Position numbers and translations under genes: made by a program
Assembly: GCF_011386835.1 (NCBI RefSeq)
Contig: NC_088792.1
Location: 66,899,287 to 66,963,286 of the forward strand
Reading direction: 5' to 3'
Length of the DNA stretch: 64,000 nucleotides
Origin: Chrysemys picta bellii
Taxonomy: Eukaryota; Chordata; Testudines; Emydidae
In this document: piece by piece, positions 11,720 to 22,400 of the stretch
How positions within the stretch are numbered: position 1 is the stretch's first letter
Layout: each line of letters opens with the position of its first letter
Notes under the pieces: generated by a model
What the model was told of the DNA's origin: nothing
What the model saw: only the letters and a program-made list of their open reading frames with translations
Database searches by the model: none

Positions 11720-12583
11720 GGGTGCTGCAGAGCCTGCACTCGTGGCGGGGGCACCGTGCGGAGCTTCCCAGGCCACAGGGGCATGCCGGCTGCTTCCGGG
11801 AGCCTCACCGAGCCAGGGCAGGCAGGGAGCCTGCCTTAGCCCCGCTGCGCTGCCGACCGGACTTTTAACAGCCCAATCAGCAGCACTGACCGGAGCCGCC
11901 AGGGTCCCTTTTCGACTCAGAGCTCCAGGGTCCCCCTGACCCCAGCAGTGGACAGGAGCTGCAGGGTCCTCCTACCCCCTATAATAATAATAATTTATGG
12001 AGATATCCTATCTCCTAGAACTGGAAGGGACCCTGAAAGGTCATCGAGTCCAGCCTCCTGCCTTCGCTAGCAGGACCAAGTACTGATTTTTGCCCCAGAT
12101 CCCTAAGTGGCCCCCTCAAGGATTGAACTCACAACCCTGGGTTTAGCAGGCCAATGCTCAAAGCACTGAGCTATCCCTCCCCCAGTGGCAGAGAGCTGTG
12201 GGAACCCCCCTGCCGCCATTGCAGTGGGGAGTTGCGGGGTTTCCCCTGCCCCCCTCCCACAGCAGCCGGGGGGGTCCCTCTGACCCCCCTTGCAGTGGCA
12301 GGCGGGGAGCTGCCGGGGTCCCCATGTCCCACAGCAATGGGTGGGGAGCTGCCAGGGTCACCCGTCCCCCACAGAAGCTGGGAGCTGTGGGGTACCCCCG
12401 CTGCCCAGGGCGGCTGGGAGCTTGGGGTCCTGCTGCCTCAGACGGTGGGGGTACCTCGTAGCTCCCTGCCGCTGCAGAAGGCGGTGGAACCTTGCAGCTC
12501 CCAGCCGCCGGGGCTGAAGTCACGGAGGTCTTTGGAAGTCACGGATTCCGTGACTTCCGTGACCTCCATGACAAAATCGTAGC
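11720..12583. repeat. GC-rich composite repeat, split by a SINE
   Basis: The left part (11720-11980) includes 'gccgaccggacttttaac' and 'cagggtcccttttcgac', a diverged reverse copy of the segment near 10170-10235. The right part (12184-12583) is built of degenerate units around 'gggagctgc(c/g)ggggtcccc' and ends with the self-complementary 'cacggattccgtgacttcc' region followed by 'gacaaaatcgtagcc'. The several long GC-rich ORFs on both strands are low-complexity by-products. Confidence 0.6.
11981..12183 (-). mobile_element. CryI-type SINE, minus strand
   Basis: Reading the minus strand from 12183: 'gggggagggatagctcagtg', 'gtttagc' reversed in place, 'gagttcaatcc' (B box), 'gatctggggcaaaaatcagt', 'cttggtcctgctagcgaagg', then 'gatatctcc' and an ATT-repeat tail (11982-11995). 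It is the most complete copy in the window and lies inside the GC-rich composite repeat. Confidence 0.9.
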
Positions 12584-13797
12584 CTTATTCATAGGCCCAA
12601 AATTTGACCTTGTTTTTCCCCACATCGAATTTTATAAAAGGATATCTAAGTCTTTCTTTAGAGACTGTGCCATTTTTGTACAAACACAAATGCTTCAAGA
12701 TTCTTCTAAAAAAAGGCAGATATATAGCCTATGACACATGATTCAACATTCATAGCTGACATTATAGTAACAAACCAGTGATGGAAGAAAGTTTTGTTAA
12801 ACAGATTTTAATCTAAATTTGCAAATGATTCATTTAAACAGTTAATAGGGTGGTTTTTGTTTAAATCTTGACAGTATCCTTTCTAAGACTGCATCAGCTT
12901 TTCTGCTAGTTTTTTACATTTTTCTGCTACTGTATTTTCAGTAGAAAACAGTCAGAAAAATTTGCTCCTAATTGAAACCTGGCATACATGGTCTCAGTTC
13001 AAATGATTTTTTAAATTGTTTTTAATACACTTGGGGACCACAGGGGAGAATAAAGTATTTTTAATATAAAAAGATGAAAAACTTAATATTTGACTTATCT
13101 CAAAATTAGCTTCATATATTAAACAATTAGCAATTCAATAATCCAAAAGGAGACTAGCAATAAAACCAAATCATTGACTTTTTTTGTTTGTTTTAAAAAC
13201 AGCTAATTTTTTCCAGCAAATATTTTAACTAATTTTAAATTGTGGATTTATGCCAAAATTGTCAAACTTGGGAATCTAAAATAGGCACCTAAGCAGCATA
13301 TTTAGGTGGTTAAATACAGATTTTTGGAACCTGAAGTTAGGTACCTAAGATTGAAAATACTGGCCTTAGTTCATATGTAGAATAGCCCTTCTGACATAAT
13401 GGGAGCCACTATGTTCATAGTGTAATACAATCCCATAGTACAGTACTTATTGGAGCCTAGCACAACTTTTTCAAAGTTTGGCTTTAGGTCTGTAGGAAAA
13501 GCATGTTGAGAAGCAACTTGGGACCTCTCACAATTCAAGCCATTTGGTCAGAGAGTGCACCATGCATTACATTTCAATAGCTGACCTAGGAAGAGTTGCA
13601 GATTTGTGGTCGGCCTTCTTTCCTCGCTGCGTGGTTAGTGTTGCAACTGAGGCTGTTGTGAAGTTGTGATGTAAGAAAGATGGGACGGTGCAATGGAAAG
13701 GTAGCCCTGAATGAACCCTTATAGATGAGGCCTAGAGAATTTAACAGGAATGAAAACAATATGGTTCTACAGAAATAGAAGTTATCAGAGAATGACT
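12584..13797. other. unassigned; dispersed AGGTGCCTAA-type fragment
   Basis: A fragment at about 13284-13375 contains 'aggcacctaagcag' and 'aggtacctaag', related to the palindrome at 46865-47032. Otherwise AT-rich with no recognised gene. Confidence 0.45.
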
Positions 13798-13925
13798 TGC
13801 GTCTGATGAAGTGGGCATTCACCCACGAAAGCTTATGCTCCAATACTTCTGTTAGTCTTAAAGGTGCCACAGGACCCTCTGTTGCTTTTTACAGATTCAG
13901 ACTAACACGGCTACCCCTCTGATAC
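13798..13925 (+). mobile_element. Penelope-like repeat unit with hammerhead-like motif
   Basis: This single full unit starts near CTGATGA (13803-13809). An unpaired A, stem GTGGG/CCCAC (13811-13815/13822-13826) and GAAA (13827-13830) follow, then a 3-bp stem AGC/GCT with TTAT loop and C at 13840. The downstream body 'tgttagtcttaaaggtgcca' ends in 'cggctacccctctgatactt'. The family recurs at 16424, 30016 and 44383. Assignment to Penelope-like elements rests on the known presence of hammerhead motifs in that class. No reverse transcriptase is present. Confidence 0.6.
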
Positions 13926-16410
13926 TTGACACTTTTTATAGTTTGTGTTTTTTTGTTTTAAAAACTTCCTATATACTTCCATAGCAGGGTCATAATTTTC
14001 TGTTAAATGCTACAGAAAGATTCAAATAACTATACAAAGATTACTGTTCCCCAATAATTTGTGTCAGAGTCCTCCATAAGAAAAAGAATGGGGGAAGCCC
14101 TGGAAATCTGCATTTTAGTTTGGTTCCCTGTTCCGTGGCACATTCCATAGCCAGGATCAGTGAGTTCATCCCATGTTCAGATATCAGGCAACTACACCCC
14201 CACCAGCCAATGAGTTTTTTTTGTTTTTAAAGGTGCCTAAATGCAACTTTCCACTACATACCACAACAGCTCTCAAGTTCATAGATGTCTAGTGTTTATT
14301 CTGACACTTGAATTACCACTCAAAAGTTTTTTGTAAATGTTTCATCCTTTAGTATTCTCCTAAATGAGTTCCCTCTTACTGTTTTCTACAATACACCCAT
14401 AAATCTAAAAGGCTATCGCAAAATAGAATGGTATTTGATGCACTACCGTCATTACAATAACTTAAAAAAACCTAAATCTCTATTGCAAACTACTTTCCAC
14501 TTCTAATAAAACCTTGGTTTTCTCCTTTTAACCCCCATTAAAAGATCAGAGGGAATGCTGACATACAAGATTTGGCAGGCACTCAAGTCATAGTAGGTAC
14601 CCCATCAGACATCCCTTGTTCTTAGAGACTAGACACCAAGTAAAAATGAATCTTGGCCTGAAATCAAACCTTTACAGTAATCCACCATAATTTAGCTGTT
14701 CATAAATGAAAATGTTAAACCTTTTTTAATTTTAACTTCAGGAGAAGTGGAAGTGGGAAGGGTCATTTAATACTGATATATAGCCTGCTAAAGAGGTAAT
14801 TTCATTTTTAGACTCTTTTAATCTTGTTCACTGCACCAGTAGAGTTTATGGATTAGGAGCACATACTTGGATTTGGTAATTTACATCAATCGCTAATTTG
14901 CCAATATTTCCATGGTATGTTGCTCTATATTCAAAGCATTCACTTCTTTTAAAGCTTTTGTCCTGGTTTATATTCTTATACTGTGTAAGTCACCTCTCTC
15001 TTACCAGTAATTAAGAAATATTTGCTATTGATAAGTATGATGTGCTTTACTGTGCTACACAATTAAGAAGGGGGCAAAGGAACAGTATAACATATCTCTA
15101 GCATATCAGATGAAAATACCCTAATTAGAAACTAATCTGTCATCCATATCAATATAATGAGGGATTTAGTCTCAATGTTACAAGTTAGATTAGCACTGGA
15201 GGACTGCAAACTGTCAAATACAATTTACAATGGTAACATTTTATGGCCTTTAGATCAACTAAAGAAAAACTTTCTGTAATTTTCATCATATTCACATTAA
15301 CTTAATTCTGATAAACCTCTAGGTAAGGTTTGAGACACTATGCTTTCAAGTTTCTTCTTTGACATGAATACTTGGAGGTGATAAGATAAAACTATTATAA
15401 CGATAGCATCCAAATTTACTTCATTCTCTTAGATACCAACAGTTATACATTCACTTGGGACTACTCACAGTAGTAAAGTGAAACATCTCCACGTGTATTC
15501 ACAGGACTGATACCTTAATTGATCTAGCAAGAGAACCTGTGATTCCTACAGCTGTAATAGCAACAAGAATGTAATTTAATCTCCTAAAAGTGTATGCAAA
15601 TAAACACAAAAATGTTAAAAAATAGATCTTGTAATTTATTAACATCCCCAATGATCGTAAAAACTTTGTTTGAGGGTAATCTTCACAAGATATTTGCATT
15701 TTGTTTATAGCCCCTATCCCCGCAAGACTAGATATTATATGAAAATCTCAGCTTTCACATGAGGCGAGGTGGGTGGGTGGGTGGGGGGGAGGAGGAGTAA
15801 ATTTCTAACCCTCGCAATTACAGATTAAAGTTTGAAAATATGACTTGAGTGCAACCGAACTCTCAAAAGCCAGAAGACATATATAACACCCACTATTTTA
15901 TAAAAATCTCATGATTTCTACTCCAATCTTAGGATTTTTTAATGTTGGGCTTAGGCAATACTGCAGTAGTAGTAGTATAGCATTATAGAAAGGCATCTGA
16001 ACATCTGGAAATACAAAGCACAATAAGAGACAAAATATTCCAGGTTAGCCTGAACAGTGGCTGAAATATACCCCATTAAAATTTTCAGCAAATAAGTGTC
16101 AAGGAAATGAAGCTTCAGTTAGAACAGGAATTACAACCAATTCATGTTAAGGGAAAGATTCTTTTGTCTCTTTCCTGAAATGGACACAAGAAGGAAGGTG
16201 AGGGCTCAGCAAAGGTGGCATAAAGCCACCTTTCTGACACCTGAATACTACTCCTTTTGCAACATAGAGCAACCCCAGTTAAGTGTTTGCAGGTTAAAGG
16301 GATTAGTGTATTTGCAAAACTAGTCAGCAGTGGACTTCCCAAGCATAAATGTGAATTATTAAAGTTCTACTATAGCTAAGAGATGGTGGAGACCTAATGA
16401 AACTAAGTCC
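13926..16410. other. unassigned AT-rich sequence with a G4 motif
   Basis: The one distinctive site is GGGTGGGTGGGTGGG beginning at 15771, extended by a G run. An AGT repeat occurs at 15964-15977. No gene or repeat boundary is recognised. Confidence 0.45.
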
Positions 16411-16423
16411 CCCGATAGAGTAT

Positions 16424-16628
16424 CAAGTATCAGAGGGGTAGCAGTGTTAGTCTGGATCTGTAAAAAGCAACAGAGAGTCCTGTGGCACCTTTAAGACTAA
16501 CAGATGTAATGGAGCATAAGCTTTTGTGGGTGAATACCCACTTCGTCATGACGTCTGACGAAGTGGGTAGTCACCCACGAAAGCTTATGCTCCAATACAT
16601 CTGTTAGTCTTAAAGGTGCCACAGGACT
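16424..16628 (-). mobile_element. Penelope-like element, inverted arms, 13-bp TSD
   Basis: CCCGATAGAGTAT flanks the element exactly (16411-16423 and 16629-16641). The element is a palindrome: a full unit in reverse (16424-16547) abuts a truncated unit in forward orientation (16555-16628), meeting at 'cgtcatgacg'. The forward unit has an intact hammerhead-like core: CTGACGA (16555-16561), extra A, GTGGG/CCCAC, GAAA, AGC-TTAT-GCT, C16592. In the reverse unit GAAA is AAAA and CTGA is altered. Confidence 0.72.
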
Positions 16629-16641
16629 CCCGATAGAGTAT

Positions 16642-18177
16642 GTTTATATTAAACAGATTACACCCGATTACACTGCTCTCCTTATATTTTACTTTACATG
16701 CTTTTTCATAGGGCATGTACAAATGAGAAAAATGTTTATTGTAAAGGAGTTCTTCCAAGGCAAAATTGGCAGTTAGGTACTTACCTCTGATAAAAACCTC
16801 GATGGGAGGTAGGCACCTACCTGGCATCCATACCTTTGAAAATCACCCTATACAATGTTATTTGGAAGGAAGAAACCACCATTACTGAAATTTTAAAATA
16901 TTACCACATTAGACTCTGTAATGCAAAATTAGTCTCTAGATTATAATTATGCACAGGGAATTTCAGTTCAATACTGAAGGACATTTAACATTTTATACTT
17001 GTAAATCATCTTCATAAGTGTTTTTTGTTAGTGAGTTCATAATAAAGCAAAGCACCAGGGTTATGAGATCTTTTTCATAAAAAATTAAGAGGTTTACATA
17101 TGCTGTTAAAGAGTCAGACTGATATTTGATTAAGAGGCACAACCTATTTAAAAGCAAGCTTTCAAAAAGTTAACTTGATAATGCAGCAGATGGTGCAAAC
17201 AGACCATTTTTAGAACACCAAAGCATTTCCGAGAAATGTATTATTCTAGGAAAAACATCAATATGTATTAATTGTGACATGATAATTTTCTAATATAATG
17301 TTATAAGGTATTAATGTTTCTAATACTGATTTGCCTTGCCAAAAGTTAAAAAACACACCAAGAATTTTTTACTAGTACAATTTGTAATAGAATAAAATCA
17401 AGCATCTGTATATTATTTTATGTTAATTTTCCTTCCAATCATGTATTAGTAGTAATTAGTGACCAAAAGAGAGACAAGTGAGAACAATGAATGTGAGAGA
17501 GAAAGCGGCGTGCTCCCACAGACACTGTACGAGGACACGTTGGGGGAGGGTGGCATGTCATAAAATCAAAAGTCAACACATTTCAGAATGAAGGACTGGA
17601 CACTGAATAAAAGCAGCATGTGAAGTTACACCAGCTAAAATAAAATTACAAGGGCTATTGGTTCCTAGGTTTCAGACATATGATGGCAGTAAAGTCTTTG
17701 CATAATTGGATACAACTCACAGCCAGGAGAAGGGCCAAGTCCCCTAATGCAGATTTCACAATCATACTTTATTATGAGAAGTTTATAATTTTCTGGAGGG
17801 AGTGGAAAACGATATTGCAAGTTAAAACACATCATACAAGTTATGCTCATGTTTTAGTGAAATTAAAAAGAAGAAACTGAATTGTTTTTAAGATCAAAAG
17901 AAAGGTACGAACCTCCCTAAATTAAACCATTTTTATTTGCTTAGTGGTTCACTTAGGATTGAGTTAAGGCCCACCAGAAACCAAAAACAAAACAAAACTA
18001 GTTTTAGATAATACACCTGAACTAAAATCCCGGCTCCACTGAAGTCAATGGCGCAAGTCTCATTAACTTCAGTGGGGCCAGGTCAGAACTTATGCCTGGT
18101 GTCCTATGGATTTACATCTGTATAGGTTATAAATCAAGAGGATAATCTATCATTCACCACTATAGTGAAGTGAACAC
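16642..18177. other. unassigned AT-rich sequence
   Basis: A short 'ggtaggcacctacc' fragment occurs at about 16806-16820. 'ggctccactgaagtcaatgg' at 18031-18050 is an ancient-repeat word. No gene is recognised. Confidence 0.45.
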
Positions 18178-18180
18178 TAA

Positions 18181-18305
18181 GGCCCAGATTCTGTCACCTT
18201 TCTTCACATTGAACATGACTCTGCAATTGGTGCAACCAACTGCAGTGGGACTACTCATGAAGTAAATTACCATTCAGTATGAGCAAAGGTGGCAGAATCT
18301 GGCCC
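18181..18305. mobile_element. palindromic MITE with TAA duplication (Harbinger-like)
   Basis: The left end is GGCCCAGATTCTGTCACCTTT; the right end reversed is GGGCCAGATTCTGCCACCTTT, 19 of 21 matching. TAA flanks both sides (18178-18180, 18306-18308), the 3-bp TWA-type duplication typical of PIF/Harbinger. Central 'ggttgcacc'-like segments continue the palindrome. No ORF. Confidence 0.65.
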
Positions 18306-18469
18306 TAAATATCAGTTAGCATCAATTCATTTATTTACATAAAGATCAGAACAGCATCTTGATATAGTTCTTACCTAAATCTGTGGGATACCCAATACAC
18401 CTCAAATAAAAACCAAGCATTTGGATTATCAGTGTGTTGTACTCATAAATTGCTATGTTATTAGTAGTA

Positions 18470-19427
18470 CAGTAACTCCTCACTTAAAGTCATCCCGGTT
18501 AACGTTGTTTCATTGTTACGTTGCTGATCAAACAGAGAACATGCTCGTTTAAAGTTGCACAATGCTCCCTTATGCATTGTTGTTTGGCAGCCACCCGCTT
18601 TGTCCACTGCTTGCAGGAAGAGCAGCCCCTTGCAGTTAGCTGGTGGGGGCTTGGAACCAGGGTGGACCCGCTATCAGCTCCCTGTTCCCCTAACTTCCCT
18701 GTGCGGCTGTCGCCCAGCAGGCTATCAATTGCCGGCAGTTCAGCTGTCCCTCCCCCCACTGCCATGTGCTGTTCCTGCCCTCTGCCTTGGAGCTGCTCCC
18801 CGGACCCTCCTGCTTGCTGTGAGGGAGCTGGGGGGGAAAGAGGGGAGCTAATGTCAGGGTGTCCCCCTCACCCCTGCTTCTGTCCCCCGCTTACCCCATC
18901 TTCCACAGAGCAATGGGGACACACAACAGAGCTCAGGACAGAGGGAGCTACCTGGCAGCAGCTGCTGTCTCAGCTTGCTGATCTACTTAAAAAGGCAGTG
19001 TACTTAGAGTGGGGTCAGCGTGCTTAAAGGAGCAATGCACATCTCTCTCCCACACACCTGGTGTATGTCTCGGTCTCTGTCTGCCATGCTGTCTCCCCTC
19101 CCTCCATTAGTGCTGCTTTATAGAGTGTGAGGCTACATTAACCACAACGAGTTAACCCTTGATGGCTCAGCCAATTGCTAGTTCATCATTTAGCAGTAAG
19201 GCATTCCCTGGGAAATATCCCACCCTCTGACTTCACCACCTCAACCAAGCTGCACAATCATCATCGCTGTGTACCAGTATTAAATTGTTTGGTGAAAAAA
19301 ATTTCCCTGGAACCTAACCCCCCCATTTACATTAATTCTTATGGGGAAATTGGATTCACTTAACATCGTTCCACTTAAAGTAGCATTTTTCAGGAACATA
19401 ACTACAACGTTAAGCGAGGAGTTACTG
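18470..19427. mobile_element. pogo/Tigger-like non-autonomous element, TA duplication
   Basis: The ends CAGTAACTCCTCACTTAA and, from the right, CAGTAACTCCTCGCTTAA match at 17 of 18 positions, and TA lies directly outside each end (18468-18469, 19428-19429). The 958-bp interior is not palindromic. It has a GC-rich central portion that produces the longest non-transposase ORFs of the region (around 18500-19027 on both strands), without recognisable domains. I infer a deletion derivative of a Tc1/mariner-superfamily transposon; no DDE remnant is seen. Confidence 0.8.
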
Positions 19428-19429
19428 TA

Positions 19430-22400
19430 CATGTGGAGCCCTTTTTGAGGTAGCTCAATATCGAATGGTTACTCATTCACTTCTATTTCTGAAATCCTGA
19501 CTCTTTCATGTGAAAGAAAGCACCTAAAAGATAAGTGTTACTGGACCACAATAAAGAGTAGTTTGTGTTCCTGATAAGTTCAAAGGAAATCTGAAATCAA
19601 TTAAATTTGGGAAATTGGTGTTTAAATAGAAAATCTATTAAACCTGGCATACATCAGTTTTTAAAGTAAAATATAAAATATATGTGCCCCATACTAGACA
19701 GGCCTGATTTTTTTCAGACTATGCCCAGAAAGCTAGAAATTAAAAAATATTAAATTACTATATTAATTGCAACTATCAGAGTGCAATATTTGGTAAATAC
19801 TGAAATATAACATGCACTTCACTACTTTGCTAACTATAAAAAGGAACATATCTCTCACCTCAAACCCCAATTTTCCTTCACAACCTTAAGTAGGGGGATT
19901 CTAGAAGGACAGCCCTTATGACAGGAGGGATCTACTAAAAGATTCAGCTTTGAATTGCATACAACGACTGCAAAGGGAAAACTCTCCCAGTACGAGGAAA
20001 TGTCAGATATGTTCCCTCTATAAACAAGGTACTACTGTGATCTGTGTTCATAGTGCTGAGATCACAGTAGGGAGCCCCTCACCTGCCCTTCTCCAGGTAC
20101 TAATACTGCTACTCCGTGTAAGAGAATTAAACAGAGCTTCTGATGGTGCCTTTGCTTTATGCTATAAATTAATAATTAAGGTTAGAAGTGGGATTGCCTG
20201 TTAAATCAGTTCTCCTCTGGTTCATAAGATGCAGGTGGGAGTGATGTCCCCCTGTTCTGCAACTCAACTGCTGGTTCATGGGGAGGTAGGGTCAATTGCG
20301 TATGAGAGCAGCCTGGGAGTAACTACTGGAGGCTCTCTGCATCTTCAGAGTCTCCAGAGGAGGGCAGGAAGGGAGGGGAATTTCCTTTCCTGCCTGTAGC
20401 ACCGAAACACTGTTGTACTGAGTTTACAGACAAAGTTAAACTAAGTAAGAATTTGAACTATTTGGCAGCGTCTTCTCAGGAAAAATCCAAGTTTATAGAA
20501 GGGGAGGAGTGTTTTGCTAGCTCCAGGTGCAGAGGTGGCACTCATAGGGAAAGTTTGATTTAAATGCAGCAGAAGCAGGTGCAATGCAAACATCTGCTAC
20601 TATTAATTTAACCTAAAAATTTCACTTAAATGTAACGTTGTAAATATACATTAGTCAAGTGACAGCAAAACATTTACCAGGAGTGCTATCTTTTTAAAAC
20701 TTCATTTTGTATTGTATTTTGGGTGTTGTATTAACGTCTGCCATATATGCAAATACTGCACAAACCCAAAATTTCACAAATTTAGCATTTCTGAACAAAG
20801 TTTTATATATGTACTGAAACAATATGCTCAGTTCGCAAATAATTTAAATTTTAAAATCATCACAAAAGAAAAACAAACAAACTCAAAATCTGTATAAAAA
20901 ATACAAGCCAGGATATAATCTGCAAATAACTTTATAATCTTTATAATTACATGCTTTATAATTGTACTCATCTCTTTTTCATATCATTTTAATGATATCA
21001 TCAGAGGTAGCCTCCTGGTCCATTCATTATAGCTAATAAGACTGAGAAAATAATTTAGGAAGACTCACTCAGAAGAGGTTTGCAATTGTTGCAAAGTTTT
21101 GGCTTGCTGTGGACTGGATGAGAAAAAACTCTTCTCTAGGCTGAAGAAATGTATTATTATTGAAAAAAAGATATAACATTAAAAGCACAAGCTTTCTCCT
21201 TACTTGGTTGGTGTAGGAGATGAGAGACAGACTGAGCACAGAAAATCAAAAAATGTGGAACTAGCCCCAAATAATGCCAAGAAAAACTATTTATGTATTT
21301 TAGCTATTTATTTTTGTCTAACTGAAAGGCCATATATCAAAAATTTGTAGTGTCTGCTGCTTGTACCAGCCAGCAGGAAACCAAAGTGAAATGAAATAAA
21401 ATAAAAAAACATCAAGGAAAGCACATCTGGAATTTTGGACATGCAAATACTTCTTAAAATATTTAGCAATTTTTTGAGCAATACTAATTTCTGTAAAGGT
21501 AACTATTTTCTTCAGTTAGTAGCCAAAGACAGAATTTACCGTTATCTGGATAACCTCCTAACAGAGAGCCAAACTTGCTTTCAATAGCACTTGCATTTGT
21601 TAAATTTAATTTTTTCTTGATTCATCTTATTTTTATGGCTATTACATTACATGAATGATTACAACACAAAGACATTGTTGAGGGTACTCAGTAAGGGATG
21701 CCTACTTGAAAAATATCAGTAATAGCAACGATGAGATTGAAATTTTATTTGCATGGGGTCGAAAACATTAAAAATAGCTGATGTTCCTACTCTTTCTTGA
21801 GCGTTACCATCAACCCAAGCAATGAACTGGCAAAGAGTGGCAAGTTTTTAGTCCAAAATAAGACTGAATTTCTATAGTAATCCTCTCAGAGAAGATGGAA
21901 ATTTTGTTTTGTTTTTTGTGTCATGGAAAAATGTCACACACACATACCTACCTATAAAGATATATAATAGCTATTAAAATATTACACATTTACACAGATT
22001 TGAGTACATCAGACAAGAAGCATGAGAGCTAACATGCATCGTATTTGCTCTCTTTAGCAGAAAATTAGCATAATTATTACAATAATTCTCCTCATCACTG
22101 TCTCTGCCCCTTCTTCTGTCTCATTCTACTCTTTTGAGGCCCTCTTCCCTCATTTTGAAAAAAAATTCCTTTTGCTTCCTAGGGGTGCACAGATTCCCAC
22201 AAGCTACACCACAATCTCCTCATCCTTCCCCTCCCACATATCAAGATTCTTTTCTAGTTACCAGCAGAAGCATGGTTACAACAATAGCTTTTGGTATATA
22301 AATGCTGGAGAGGTGAACAGTGGTTCAATATTTTGGTTAATGAAAGAATCAGTTTTCATAATGCCCATTGACTCAGAGTTTAGTCAGGTGAGAGTTGCCC

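Noticed and set aside
12154..12582. Long ORFs on both strands (up to 142 codons)
   Set aside because: Low-complexity Gly/Pro/Leu content from a GC-rich repeat; ORFs are open in several frames at once and contain SINE sequence at one end.
18499..19027. 168-codon and 98-codon ORFs
   Set aside because: They lie inside the Tigger-like element, overlap on opposite strands and have no domain or conserved motif.
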